Origin: Modestobacter sp. VKM Ac-2986 | GTDB lineage: Bacteria; Actinomycetota; Actinomycetes; Mycobacteriales; Geodermatophilaceae | Direction of reading: 5' to 3' | Length of the DNA: 64,000 bases | Assembly: GCF_026967795.1 (NCBI RefSeq) | Contig: NZ_JAPVBH010000001.1 | Span: 733,028 to 797,027, forward strand | Shown here: positions 1 through 8,231 of the stretch, in pieces | How positions within the stretch are numbered: position 1 is the stretch's first letter | Layout of the letters: every line of letters begins with the position of its first letter | Translations under genes and position numbers: made by a program | The notes under the pieces: model-generated | Seen by the model: only the letters and a program-made list of their open reading frames with translations | Told to the model about the DNA's origin: nothing | Databases searched by the model: none

Positions 1-475
1 GGTCGCCAGCCCGCTGGAGCGCGCCCAGCAGACCGCCCAGCCGATCGCCGACACCCTCGGGCTGTCGATCGCCACCGACGAGCGGCTGATCGAGGCCGGC
101 AACTCCTTCGAGGGCAAGACCTTCGGGGTCGGGGACGGGTCGATGAGGCACCCGGAGAACTGGTGGCGGCTGCGCAACCCGTGGAAGCCGTCCTGGGGCG
201 AGCCGTACCGCGAGATCGCCGCCCGGATGATCGGCGCGATCGCCACCGCCCGCGATGCCGCCCGCGGCCACGAGGCCGTCTGCGTGAGCCACCAGCTGCC
301 GGTCTGGACCGTCCGGCTGCACCTGGAGGGCCGCAGCTACGCCCACGACCCGCGCAAGCGGCAGTGCGGGCTGGCCAGCGTCACCTCGGTCACCTACGAC
401 GGCGACCGGATGGTCGGGCTCACCTACGCCGAGCCGGCCGGGGCCACCGACCCGGATGCGGTGCCCGGTGCGTAG
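1..475 (+). CDS. Histidine phosphatase family protein (5' truncated)
   Basis: The reading frame is open from base 2, so the start lies upstream of the window; 157 codons remain. The fragment begins VASPLERAQQTAQPIA, the region after the missing RHG catalytic motif in phosphoglycerate-mutase-like phosphatases, and keeps the second catalytic histidine in CVSHQLPVW (near base 288). Actinobacteria often place such a gene directly before the cytochrome c maturation genes (Rv0525 before Rv0526-0529 in M. tuberculosis), as here. Its 3' end overlaps the next start by 20 bases, implying one operon. The substrate is unknown. The family call is firm; a physiological role in cytochrome assembly is not shown. 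Confidence 0.85.
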   Translation, partial: VASPLERAQQTAQPIADTLGLSIATDERLIEAGNSFEGKTFGVGDGSMRHPENWWRLRNPWKPSWGEPYREIAARMIGAIATARDAARGHEAVCVSHQLPVWTVRLHLEGRSYAHDPRKRQCGLASVTSVTYDGDRMVGLTYAEPAGATDPDAVPGA

Positions 476-1049
476 TCGGCTGGCCGGGCTCGCCGCGGTG
501 GCCGCGGTCGCGCTGCTCGGCGGGTGCACCAGCGGCTCGGACGCCGTCGACGTCAACAACGGCGGGGAGTTCCGGTTCGTCGCCGGCACCCCGGCCGCGC
601 AGGTGATCCCGGACACCGAGCGGGCCAGCGCCCCGGAGTTCTCCGGCACGCTGCTCACCGGTGAGACGTTCAGCTCCACCGAGCTCGCCGGGGACGTCGC
701 GGTGCTCAACTTCTGGGGCTCGTGGTGCCCGCCCTGCCGGGTGGAGACCCCGCAGTTCCAGCAGGTCTACGACGAGGTCCGCGACGACGGCGTCCAGTTC
801 CTGGGGCTGAACGTCAAGGAGACCGACCAGCAGTTCGCCGACGCGTTCGTGGCGGACGAGGGCATCACGTTCCCCTCGCTGTACGACCCCAAGGGGCGCG
901 TGGCGCTGGCGTTCCGCGACTACCCGGCCGACCGGATCCCGTCCACGATCGTCCTGGACCGGCAGGGCCGGGTCGCGGCGGTGTACACCGGTGAGGTGCG
1001 CCAGGACGACCTGCGCGCGGTGCTGGCACGGCTGACGGCGGAGGCCTGA
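456..1049 (+). CDS. resA: ResA/TlpA-like thiol-disulfide oxidoreductase lipoprotein
   Basis: 197 residues. An N-terminal hydrophobic stretch ends in a lipobox (LLGGC, Cys24), so the protein is expected on the outer face of the membrane. The thioredoxin fold carries WCPPC at about residues 90-94 and the cis-proline segment IPSTIV. In system II maturation ResA reduces the apocytochrome CxxCH cysteines using electrons from CcdA, encoded one base downstream. The ATG at 456 overlaps the preceding gene by 20 bases; an in-frame GTG at 468 would give a shorter but still functional signal peptide, so the start is uncertain by four codons. Confidence 0.9.
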   Translation: MRCPVRSRLAGLAAVAAVALLGGCTSGSDAVDVNNGGEFRFVAGTPAAQVIPDTERASAPEFSGTLLTGETFSSTELAGDVAVLNFWGSWCPPCRVETPQFQQVYDEVRDDGVQFLGLNVKETDQQFADAFVADEGITFPSLYDPKGRVALAFRDYPADRIPSTIVLDRQGRVAAVYTGEVRQDDLRAVLARLTAEA

Positions 1050-1050
1050 G

Positions 1051-1875
1051 ATGGTCGAGGGGATCACGGACCTGATCAGCGACGGTCCGTTGCTGGTGGC
1101 CGCAGCGGTCGCCGCGCTCGCCGGGCTGATCAGCTTCGCCTCGCCGTGCGTCCTGCCGCTGGTCCCCGGCTACCTCTCCTACGTCACCGGCCTGGTCGGC
1201 AGCGGCGCCCGCACCGCGGCCCCTGCGCCCGCACCGGCCGGCGGCCCGGTCGCCACCGCCGTCCGGACGACGGACGAGCGCTCCACCCGCGGCCGGATGG
1301 TGCTGGGCGCGGTGCTGTTCGTGCTGGGCTTCACCGTCGTGTTCGTCGCGATCAGCAGCGCGTTCGGCGGGCTGGGCCGGCTGCTGCTGCAGTACAACGA
1401 CGAGATCACCCGGGCGATGGGCGTGGTCACCATCCTGGTCGGGCTGGGCTTCCTGGGCTGGCTGCCGTTCCTGCAGCGCACCGCCCGGCTGCAGGCCCGC
1501 CCCGCCGTCGGGCTGGCCGGCGCCCCGCTGCTGGGCATCGTGTTCGGCCTGGGCTGGACCCCGTGCCTGGGCCCGACGCTGGCCGCCGTGCAGAACCTGG
1601 CCTTCAGCGAGGCGACCCCCGGCCGCGGCGCGTTCCTCGGCCTGGCCTACTGCCTGGGGCTCGGCGTGCCGTTCGTGCTCGTCGCGCTGGGCGCCCGCTG
1701 GGCGGTCGGGGCGATGTCGTTCCTGCGCCGCAACGCCGGCACCGTCACCCGGGTCGGCGGCATCGTGCTCATCGTGGTGGGCCTGATGCTGGTCACCGGC
1801 GCCTGGACCGAGCTCATGGGGTGGCTGCGCAGCTGGCTGGCCAGCAGCGGCCTGGCGGAGTCCGCGCCGCTGTGA
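1051..1875 (+). CDS. ccdA: CcdA cytochrome c biogenesis transmembrane protein
   Basis: 274 residues with about six hydrophobic segments. The two conserved membrane cysteines lie in SFASPCVLPLVPGYLSY and GWTPCLGPTLAAVQ, the DsbD/CcdA pair that passes reducing power from cytoplasmic thioredoxin to extracytoplasmic ResA. A charged, Ala/Pro-rich cytoplasmic loop (about residues 52-82) separates the first and second helices. The ATG follows the resA stop by one base (TGAGATG), so translation is probably coupled. Length and motifs fit actinobacterial CcdA. Confidence 0.93.
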   Translation: MVEGITDLISDGPLLVAAAVAALAGLISFASPCVLPLVPGYLSYVTGLVGSGARTAAPAPAPAGGPVATAVRTTDERSTRGRMVLGAVLFVLGFTVVFVAISSAFGGLGRLLLQYNDEITRAMGVVTILVGLGFLGWLPFLQRTARLQARPAVGLAGAPLLGIVFGLGWTPCLGPTLAAVQNLAFSEATPGRGAFLGLAYCLGLGVPFVLVALGARWAVGAMSFLRRNAGTVTRVGGIVLIVVGLMLVTGAWTELMGWLRSWLASSGLAESAPL

Positions 1876-1927
1876 CCGCCCTGCCGCTCCCGGCCACCCA
1901 CCTGACCGACGCCTGCGAGGAGGCCCG

Positions 1928-3562
1928 GTGACCACCACCGCCCCACCCCGCCCGGCCTCGCCGGCCACCCCGCCGTCCCGGCCCTCACCCGGGCGCCGGG
2001 TGCTGGCCCGGCTGCTGCGCTGGTGGCGGCAGCTGACCGCGATGCGCACCGCGTTGATGCTGCTGTTCCTGCTGGCGGTCGCCTCGATCCCCGGCTCGCT
2101 GCTGCCCCAGCGCTCGCTGTCGCAGACGAACGTCAACCGGTACTTCGCCGAGCACCCGACCCTGGCGCAGTGGCTGGACCGGCTGTTCCTGTTCGACGTC
2201 TTCAGCTCGCCGTGGTTCGCCGCGATCTACCTGCTGCTGTTCATCTCCCTCATCGGCTGCGTGGTGCCGCGGGCGATCGAGCACGGCCGCTCGCTGTTCA
2301 CCCCGCCGCCGCCGGCGCCCCGGCACCTGCAGCGGCTGCCGGAGAACGCGACGCTGCCCACCGCGCTCGCCGGCCCGGCCGCCCTCGACGTGGTCGAGGA
2401 GGAGCTGCGGGTCCGCCGCTTCCGCGTCGTCCGCCGCGAGGGCAGCGGCGGCCCCGAGGTGTCAGGCGAGAAGGGCTACCTGCGCGAGACCGGGAACGTG
2501 CTGTTCCACCTGTCGCTGCTGGCCCTGCTGCTCGGCCTGGCCGGCGGCAAGATGTGGGGCTACGAGGGCAGCATCCTGGTCACCGAGGGCCAGGGGTTCT
2601 GCAACTCCGCCCAGCAGTACGACACCTACTCCGCCGGGCCGCTGGTCAGCGGCGGTGACCTGACCGGGCTCTGCGTGGACCTCGAGGACTTCGAGGCGCA
2701 GTACGAGCAGGACCTCACCGCGGCCTCCTTCACCGCCGACATCCGCTACGACGTCGACGGCGGCGAGTCCATCGCCAGGACGATCGGGGTCAACGACCCG
2801 CTGCGCACCCACGGTGACCGGGTCTACGTCACCGGACACGGCTACACCCCGGCGTTCAGCATCACCCGCCCGGACGGGACGGCGTTCACCGACCTGTCCG
2901 CCCCGTTCCTGCCCTCTGACCAGGGCACGATGCTCAGCCAGGGAGTGCTCAAGGTCCCCGACCTGGGCGCCGGGTCGACCGAGCAGTTGGCCGTCGAGGG
3001 CTTCTTCGCCCCGACCGGCGTGCTGCAGGCCGGGCTGCTCACCTCGGTCGACCCGCGGCCGCTGAGTCCGCAGGTCGGCATCAACGTCTACACCGGCTAC
3101 CTGGGTCTGGACTCCGGCCTGCCGCAGTCGGTCTACTCCCTCGACCAGGACCTGATCGACCGGGGCGCGCTGACCCGGGTCGGCCGGGCCAACCTGGCCG
3201 TGGGGGAGTCCACCACGCTCCCCGACGGGACCGTGGTCACCTTCAGCGGCTTCAAGGAGTTCGCCGCGATCCAGGTCTCCCACGACCCGGGCCAGGTGTA
3301 CGTGCTGGGCGCCTCGATCGCGGTGCTCGCCGGCCTCCTCGGGATGCTGCTGGTGCGCCGCGAGCGGGTGTTCGCCCGCGTCGTCCCGGGCCCCGACGGC
3401 GGGGGTACCGTGCTGTCCATCGGCTCGCTGACCCGGGGGAGTGCCGACACCGGGCCCCGTTTCACCGCGCTCACCGACGACGTCGGTGCAGCGCTGGCCA
3501 CCCGTGCGGCCCAGCGACCGGCCGCCGCACCACCACTCTCCGAGGAGGCTCCGCCGTCGTGA
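1928..3562 (+). CDS. resB: ResB cytochrome c synthetase subunit
   Basis: 544 residues. The start GTG at 1928 follows a strong AGGAGG ribosome site at 1918-1923. Three hydrophobic segments lie in the first about 210 residues and one near residue 460, around a large extracytoplasmic domain, the usual ResB/Ccs1 topology. ResB and CcsA/CcsB together form the system II synthetase that exports haem and attaches it to apocytochrome c. The last codons overlap ccsB by four bases (GTGA). A 52-base gap separates it from ccdA but the orientation is the same, so it probably belongs to one transcription unit. Confidence 0.93.
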   Translation: MTTTAPPRPASPATPPSRPSPGRRVLARLLRWWRQLTAMRTALMLLFLLAVASIPGSLLPQRSLSQTNVNRYFAEHPTLAQWLDRLFLFDVFSSPWFAAIYLLLFISLIGCVVPRAIEHGRSLFTPPPPAPRHLQRLPENATLPTALAGPAALDVVEEELRVRRFRVVRREGSGGPEVSGEKGYLRETGNVLFHLSLLALLLGLAGGKMWGYEGSILVTEGQGFCNSAQQYDTYSAGPLVSGGDLTGLCVDLEDFEAQYEQDLTAASFTADIRYDVDGGESIARTIGVNDPLRTHGDRVYVTGHGYTPAFSITRPDGTAFTDLSAPFLPSDQGTMLSQGVLKVPDLGAGSTEQLAVEGFFAPTGVLQAGLLTSVDPRPLSPQVGINVYTGYLGLDSGLPQSVYSLDQDLIDRGALTRVGRANLAVGESTTLPDGTVVTFSGFKEFAAIQVSHDPGQVYVLGASIAVLAGLLGMLLVRRERVFARVVPGPDGGGTVLSIGSLTRGSADTGPRFTALTDDVGAALATRAAQRPAAAPPLSEEAPPS

Positions 3563-4512
3563 TCGACGAGTCGCTGGCCAGGATGTCCGACACGTTCTTC
3601 ACGATCACGGTGGTCGTGTACTCGCTTGCGGTGGTGGCGTTCTGCGCCGAGCTGGCCTTCGGGCGCCCCGCCCGCAGCCGCCAGCTGGTGGGTGCCGGCG
3701 CCCCGGTCGAGGGGTCCTCCGCCGCCGACCCGGCCGCCGAGCCCTCCCGGGCCCGTCGCCTGGGCGCGGTCGGCATGCTGCTCACCGGCCTCGGGGCGCT
3801 CGCCCACGCCGCCTCCATGGTCACCCGTGGCATGGCGGCCGACCGGCTGCCCTGGGGCAACATGTACGAGTTCTCGACCGTCGTCGTGCTCGTCGCCGTG
3901 CTGTCCTACCTGGCGCTCGCGGTGCGCGCCCCGGAGCTGCGGCACATCGGCGTCTTCGTCATGGGCCCGGTCGTGGTGGCCCTGGCCCTGATCCGGATGG
4001 TGCTCTACGTCGAGGCCGGCCCGCTGGTGGCCGCGCTGCGTTCCTGGTGGCTGGCCGTGCACGTCTCGACCGCCACGCTGGGCTTCGGCATCTTCTTCGT
4101 CAGCGGCATCGTCAGCTTGCTGTACCTGGTCCGCAGCCGTCGCGACGAGCGCGCCGCCTCCGGCGCGGTGACGGCCCCCTCGCTGCTGGACCGGCTGCCC
4201 TCGGCGGCCGTGCTCGACCGCACCGCACACCGCACCGCCGTCTTCGGCTTCCCGATCTGGACCTTCGCCGTCATCGCCGGTGCCATCTGGGCCGAGAGCG
4301 CCTGGGGCCGGTTCTGGGGCTGGGACCCCAAGGAGACCTGGGCGTTCATCGCCTGGGTCGTCTACGCCGCCTACCTGCACGCCCGGACGACGTCGGGCTG
4401 GCGTGGCCGCCCCTCGGCGTGGATCAACGTCGTGGGCCTGGCCGTCATGGTCTTCAACCTGCTGTACGTGAACTTCGTGTCCACCGGTCTGCACAGCTAC
4501 GGCGGCGTCTGA
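3559..4512 (+). CDS. ccsB: CcsB/CcsA-type haem-handling cytochrome c synthetase subunit
   Basis: 317 residues with about eight membrane segments. The tryptophan-rich haem-binding (WWD) motif is present as WGRFWGWDPKETWAFIAW near residues 250-265, flanked by conserved histidines, for example AHAASM and the C-terminal LHSYGG. It acts with ResB to ligate haem to cytochrome c outside the membrane. The GTG start overlaps the resB stop by four bases. It is the last gene of the operon and is followed at 4515 by an inverted repeat suited to termination. Confidence 0.94.
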   Translation: MIDESLARMSDTFFTITVVVYSLAVVAFCAELAFGRPARSRQLVGAGAPVEGSSAADPAAEPSRARRLGAVGMLLTGLGALAHAASMVTRGMAADRLPWGNMYEFSTVVVLVAVLSYLALAVRAPELRHIGVFVMGPVVVALALIRMVLYVEAGPLVAALRSWWLAVHVSTATLGFGIFFVSGIVSLLYLVRSRRDERAASGAVTAPSLLDRLPSAAVLDRTAHRTAVFGFPIWTFAVIAGAIWAESAWGRFWGWDPKETWAFIAWVVYAAYLHARTTSGWRGRPSAWINVVGLAVMVFNLLYVNFVSTGLHSYGGV

Positions 4513-4514
4513 CC

Positions 4515-4547
4515 ACTGCCGAGTGAGGCGAGCACCTCACTGGCAGT
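4515..4547 (+). terminator. Inverted repeat after ccsB
   Basis: ACTGCC, a bulged G, then AGTGAGG (4515-4528) pair with CCTCACTGGCAGT (4535-4547) around a six-base loop, giving a 13-bp stem with one bulge. There is no long T run, which is common for terminators in high-GC actinobacteria. Confidence 0.6.
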
Positions 4548-4648
4548 CACGAACGGGTGAAACGAGACCGCGCGGTACGTCCGGGACGGGCCGCTGGCGG
4601 GCGGTCCGTGTCATCCTGACGGCATGACTGAAGGCGGTGTTGTTCACG

Positions 4649-4936
4649 GTGGGTAAGCACTCAGCTGACGACGGAGCCGGCATCGACCCGTTCGTGGCGG
4701 CCGCGCTCGCCCAGCGCCCCGCCCCGGTGGAGCCGGCCGCACCGCGGCACGCCCCCGGGCTGGTCCCCGTCGGCGCCGACGGCACGAGCGGCCTCGGCTG
4801 GCCCGGCGACCCGGCCGACGGCACCGGGCTGGGCTGGCCGGCCCGCGACACGGACGCGGTGGAGCAGCGCCCCGCCCGCCGCCGCGGGGGCTGGCGTCGG
4901 CTGTTCGGCGGCGCACGACAGGACAGCGCGGCCTGA
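4649..4936 (+). CDS. Small Pro/Gly-rich hypothetical protein
   Basis: About 95 residues from the GTG at 4649 (begins MGKHSADD); an in-frame GTG at 4637 would add four residues. I do not recognise a family. The sequence starts acidic, has the block DPFVAAALAQRP, two GLGWP repeats about 13 residues apart, and ends in a cationic WRRLFGGAR segment that could touch membrane or nucleic acid. There is no signal peptide or transmembrane helix. It stands alone between the ccs operon terminator and the double-stem element at 4942. It is probably a real gene because GC-rich third positions fit this frame and a terminator follows immediately, but its function is unknown. Confidence 0.6.
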   Translation: MGKHSADDGAGIDPFVAAALAQRPAPVEPAAPRHAPGLVPVGADGTSGLGWPGDPADGTGLGWPARDTDAVEQRPARRRGGWRRLFGGARQDSAA

Positions 4937-4941
4937 TGTAA

Positions 4942-4997
4942 GGACCCCGCTGCCCCCCACCACTCGCAGGCTCGTGGTGGGACCCTGCAGCGGGGCC
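4942..4997 (+). terminator. Double-stem 3' element, copy A of three
   Basis: Outer arms CCCCGCTGC (4945-4953) and GCAGCGGGG (4987-4995) enclose inner arms CCCACCAC (4956-4963) and GTGGTGGG (4974-4981). It starts five bases after the stop of the preceding gene. The same architecture recurs after nusG (58135) and rplA (59500) with different but still complementary stems. It probably acts as a terminator, possibly in both directions because the gene at 5071 converges on it. Confidence 0.75.
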
Positions 4998-5070
4998 GAG
5001 GGACCGCAGGACGCGACGAGCCGTCAGCCCGGTGGGCTGACGGCTCGTGCTGCGTACGGGGGGCCGGCGT

Positions 5071-5295
5071 CTAGCTGAGGCTGCCGTCGTCCCTGCGGGT
5101 CCGGCGCTCCAGCTCCCGGATGAAGTCCGGGTCGTCGTCGGGGGCGATCATCCGGGTCGGCCGTTGCGGCCGGGGGGCGCGCGGGCCGCTCCCCGGCCGT
5201 CCGGAGCCGCCTGGACCGCCACCCGGGGCAGAACCTGCACGCATCACCAGCACGACCGCGACCACCGCGATCACCATCAGGACCAGGAAGACCAT
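5071..5295 (-). CDS. Small single-span membrane protein, function unknown
   Basis: 74 residues from an ATG at 5295 with a purine-rich GAGGGGG upstream. Residues 1-18 form one hydrophobic helix (MVFLVLMVIAVVAVVLVM), followed by a Gly/Pro-rich linker and a charged tail containing APDDDPDFIRELERRTRRD. The DDDP-F--EL---RR tail resembles short actinobacterial membrane proteins found near the cytochrome c and menaquinone genes. That resemblance is from memory and no function is known. Divergent to the Lrp-type gene at 5347. Confidence 0.65.
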   Translation of the reverse strand: MVFLVLMVIAVVAVVLVMRAGSAPGGGPGGSGRPGSGPRAPRPQRPTRMIAPDDDPDFIRELERRTRRDDGSLS

Positions 5296-5346
5296 CCGGC
5301 CACCCCCCTCATCTCCCCCAATGTACGACCGCGGCGATACTCGGGG

Positions 5347-5862
5347 GTGGGGATCGCACCGCCCGTCCGGGCGGGACCCGCACAGCAGCGCCCCGGCGGG
5401 CGCCCCGAGGAGCCGGAGGCCGACATCGACGCGGTGGACGAGCAGCTGGTCGGGCTGCTGCGGGCCAACGGCCGGGCCAGCTACGCCGAGCTCGCCCGCC
5501 AGGTGGGGCTCTCGGCCCCCTCGGTGCACGAACGGGTCGGCAAGCTGGAGGCCGCCGGGGTCATCACCGGCTACCAGGCGGTCGTCGACCCGGCCACGGT
5601 CGGCCTGGGCGTCACCGCCCTGGTCGGGGTGATCGAGAGCGACCAGGTCGACGACACCGGGCTCGAGCAGGCGCTCGCCGAGCTGCCGTCGGTGGAGGAC
5701 TGCTGGCGGGTCGCCGGCAGCGAGGGTTACGTGCTCAAGGTCCGGGTCCCCGACATCCGGGCACTCGAGGACACCATCAGTGCGTTGAACAGGATCAGGG
5801 GCGTCGCCCGCACCCGGACGACCGTCGTCCTGTCGACCAAGTGGGAGGGCCGTCATGGCTGA
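5347..5862 (+). CDS. Lrp/AsnC family transcriptional regulator
   Basis: 171 residues from the GTG at 5347. Residues about 30-85 form the N-terminal winged helix-turn-helix (VDEQLVGLLRANGRASYAEL, then ARQVGLSAPSVHERVGKLE), followed by an RAM-type ligand domain ending in RTRTTVVLSTKWEGRHG. The family senses amino acids or related small molecules as octamers; the ligand here is unknown. The chosen start lies five bases after a GATACT -10-like hexamer (5336-5341), suggesting a leaderless mRNA. An alternative GTG at 5434 would clip the N-terminus. The 3' end overlaps the next gene by eight bases. Confidence 0.85.
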   Translation: MGIAPPVRAGPAQQRPGGRPEEPEADIDAVDEQLVGLLRANGRASYAELARQVGLSAPSVHERVGKLEAAGVITGYQAVVDPATVGLGVTALVGVIESDQVDDTGLEQALAELPSVEDCWRVAGSEGYVLKVRVPDIRALEDTISALNRIRGVARTRTTVVLSTKWEGRHG

Positions 5863-6172
5863 ACCGATCAAGGCCGCACCCGCCGAGACCACCGGAGCGA
5901 CCCCGGTGCTGGGGGAGAAGCCCCAGGTGGGGAAGTGGCTGGCGGTCTACACGCTGGGCCGGCTGGCCATCGCCGCCGCGCTGATCGCCCTGCTGTGGGT
6001 CCTCGGCCTGCCGGGCACCCCGGGCTTCCTCTTCGGCGTGCTGCTGGCCATGCCGGTCGCCTACCTGGTGCTCGCCCCGGTGCGCACCCGGCTGACCACC
6101 GCGCTGGTGGTCCGCGCCGAGCAGAAGGAGCGCCTCCGCACCGAGCTGCGCGGCGGCGACGACCTCAGCTGA
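5855..6172 (+). CDS. DUF4229 family membrane protein
   Basis: 105 residues. After a short polar N-terminus, KWLAVYTLGRLAIAAALIALLW and FLFGVLLAMPVAYLVLAPVR form two transmembrane helices, followed by a charged tail (RAEQKERLRTEL). This matches the actinobacterial DUF4229 group, which has no assigned function. It overlaps the Lrp-type gene by eight bases and converges on menA, with the two 3' ends overlapping by eight bases (6165-6172), so no room exists for a conventional terminator. Confidence 0.8.
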   Translation: MAEPIKAAPAETTGATPVLGEKPQVGKWLAVYTLGRLAIAAALIALLWVLGLPGTPGFLFGVLLAMPVAYLVLAPVRTRLTTALVVRAEQKERLRTELRGGDDLS

Positions 6173-7034
6173 GCGCGAGGCCGAGGGCCAGCAGGACGCC
6201 GGTGGCCAGGGTCAGCTGACCGGTGGCCTTGAGCGTGCCGATCAGCACCGGGCCCCGCCCGCCGCCGAGCACGGTGCGCACCGGCGGCACGGCGAGCGGT
6301 GCGGCGAGCAGGCCCAGCAGCGCCCACGGCCGCTCGACCCCGATCGCCACGATGCAGGCGAACGCGACGACCAGCAGCCCGGTGTAGGCGATCCGGGTGC
6401 GGGCCTCGCCGAGCAGGACCGCGAGGGTCCGCTTGCCGACGGCGGCGTCCCCGTGCACGTCGCGCAGGTTGTTGACCACCAGCAGCGCGACCGACAGCAG
6501 ACCGATCGGGACGGCGGCGGCGAACGCCAGCCCGTCGAGGCTGCGGGTCTGGCCGAACGTCGTCCCGACCACGGCGACCAGGCCGAAGAAGACGAAGACG
6601 AACACCTCGCCGAGCGCCCGGTAGCCGTAGGGGATCGGCCCCCCGGTGTAGGTCCAGGCCGCCAGGATCGACACCGCACCGACGGCGACCATCCACCAGC
6701 TGGAGACCGCGGCGAGCGCCAGCCCGGCCAGCCCGGCGACGGCGAAGGCGATCATCGCCGCGACCAGCACCTGCTGCGGCGTCGCGGCGCCGGAGCCCAC
6801 CAGCCGCATCGGCCCCACCCGGACGGCGTCGGTGCCGCGCTTGCCGTCGGAGTAGTCGTTGGCGTAGTTGACCGCGACCTGCAGCGACAGCGCGACGACG
6901 AGGGCCAGCAGCGCCGGTCCGAGCCGGAAGCCGTCGAGGGCGGCGGCGACGCCGGAGCCGACGAGGACGGGGGCGAGCGCGGCGGGCAGGGTGCGGGGAC
7001 GGGCACCCTCCAGCCACTGGGCGGGGGTGGCCAC
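6165..7034 (-). CDS. menA: 1,4-dihydroxy-2-naphthoate polyprenyltransferase
   Basis: 289 residues, a UbiA-superfamily integral membrane prenyltransferase with about eight or nine helices. The first Asp-rich motif is NDYSDGKRGTD (residues 59-69), which binds Mg-diphosphate; DVHGDAAVGKRT gives the second. It attaches a polyprenyl chain to DHNA, giving demethylmenaquinone, the substrate of MenG (16459). The start GTG overlaps the menE stop by one base, so the two are co-transcribed. The prenyl donor may come from the synthase at 36788. Confidence 0.95.
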   Translation of the reverse strand: MATPAQWLEGARPRTLPAALAPVLVGSGVAAALDGFRLGPALLALVVALSLQVAVNYANDYSDGKRGTDAVRVGPMRLVGSGAATPQQVLVAAMIAFAVAGLAGLALAAVSSWWMVAVGAVSILAAWTYTGGPIPYGYRALGEVFVFVFFGLVAVVGTTFGQTRSLDGLAFAAAVPIGLLSVALLVVNNLRDVHGDAAVGKRTLAVLLGEARTRIAYTGLLVVAFACIVAIGVERPWALLGLLAAPLAVPPVRTVLGGGRGPVLIGTLKATGQLTLATGVLLALGLALS

Positions 7035-8194
7035 TACAGGTCTCCTCGGGCGAGCGTCTCGGTGACGGAACGGCGGTCGGGCTTGCCGGTGTGCAGGGTG
7101 GGCACGGCGTCGATCAGGGTGAGGGCACGCGGGGCGGCGGCGGCGCCGAGCCGGCCGGCCACCCAGGGCCGCAGCTCGGCGAGGTCGGGCACCGCGCCGG
7201 GCGCGGGCACGACGGCGGCGACCACGCGCTGCCCCCAGGTCGGGTCGGGCAGCCCGGCCACGACGGCGTCGGCGACCGCGGGGTGCTCGCGCAGCACCGC
7301 CTCGACCGCCTGTGGGGACACGTTGACCCCGCCGCTGATCACGACGTCGTCCAGCCGGCCGTGCACGGTGAGGGTGCCGTCGGCGGCCAGCGAGCCGGCG
7401 TCCCGGGTGGCGAACCAGCCGTCGCGAAAGGCCGTACCTGTGCCGGCCGGGTCGAGCCGGTAGCCGTGGGCGAGCACCGGTCCGGCCAGCTCGATGCCCT
7501 CGCGGATGCGCACCGAGACCCCGTCCAGCGGCACCCCGTCGTAGACGCAGCCGCCGGCGGTCTCGCTCATCCCGTAGGTGGTGCGCACCGGCACCCCGGC
7601 GGCCCGCGCCGCGTCGAGCAGCCCGGCGTCGGTGGCCGCCCCGCCGACCAGCACCGCGGCGAAGGACGCCAGCACCTCGGGCTCCTCGGCCAGGTACCGC
7701 CGCAGCTGGGTGGGCACCAGCGAGGTGTAGCGCCGGTCGCCGTCGGGCAGCCGGTTGACCGCGTCGGCGAGCCGCTCGCCACGGGCCAGGACGGCGGGCT
7801 CGCGGCCGGCCAGCGCACTGCGCACCAGCACCTGCAGCCCGCCCACGGCCGAGGTGGGCAGCGCCAGCAGCCAGCTGCCCGCACCGCCCAGCCGGTCGAG
7901 GGTGGCCGTGGCCGAGGCGCGCAGCGCGGCCGAGGAGAGCAGGACGCCCTTCCTGCCGCCGGTCGAGCCGGAGGTGACGACGACGACGTCGGTGCCCGGC
8001 TCCAGCGTCTCGTCGGGCCGCAGCACGGCGCGGGCCGCCTCGGCCGGACCCGGGCCGGCGGGCAGCACGGCGAGCGGGGCGCCGCCGTCCAGGGCGCGGC
8101 GCAGGGCCGGCCAGACGGTGGTCAGCACGGTGCCGGCGGCCTCGGGGGGCGGCGCGGGCACCAGGGCCAGCTGCCGCGCGCTCGGGACCACCAC
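7034..8194 (-). CDS. menE: o-Succinylbenzoate-CoA ligase
   Basis: 386 residues, an ANL-superfamily adenylate-forming enzyme. The P-loop-like motif VVVVTSGSTGGRKG is at residues 70-83. Later motifs are TTYGMSETAGG, RDGWFATRD and the C-terminal GKPDRRS with the catalytic lysine. It activates OSB to OSB-CoA for MenB. It is shorter than Bacillus MenE, as in other actinobacteria, because the N-terminal domain is reduced. Neighbours menA, menC and menD support MenE over a general acyl-CoA ligase. menB is not in this window. Confidence 0.92.
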   Translation of the reverse strand: MVVPSARQLALVPAPPPEAAGTVLTTVWPALRRALDGGAPLAVLPAGPGPAEAARAVLRPDETLEPGTDVVVVTSGSTGGRKGVLLSSAALRASATATLDRLGGAGSWLLALPTSAVGGLQVLVRSALAGREPAVLARGERLADAVNRLPDGDRRYTSLVPTQLRRYLAEEPEVLASFAAVLVGGAATDAGLLDAARAAGVPVRTTYGMSETAGGCVYDGVPLDGVSVRIREGIELAGPVLAHGYRLDPAGTGTAFRDGWFATRDAGSLAADGTLTVHGRLDDVVISGGVNVSPQAVEAVLREHPAVADAVVAGLPDPTWGQRVVAAVVPAPGAVPDLAELRPWVAGRLGAAAAPRALTLIDAVPTLHTGKPDRRSVTETLARGDL

Positions 8195-8231
8195 GAGGAG
8201 TCAGGCTACGGCGCGCCCCGGCCGGTCCCGC

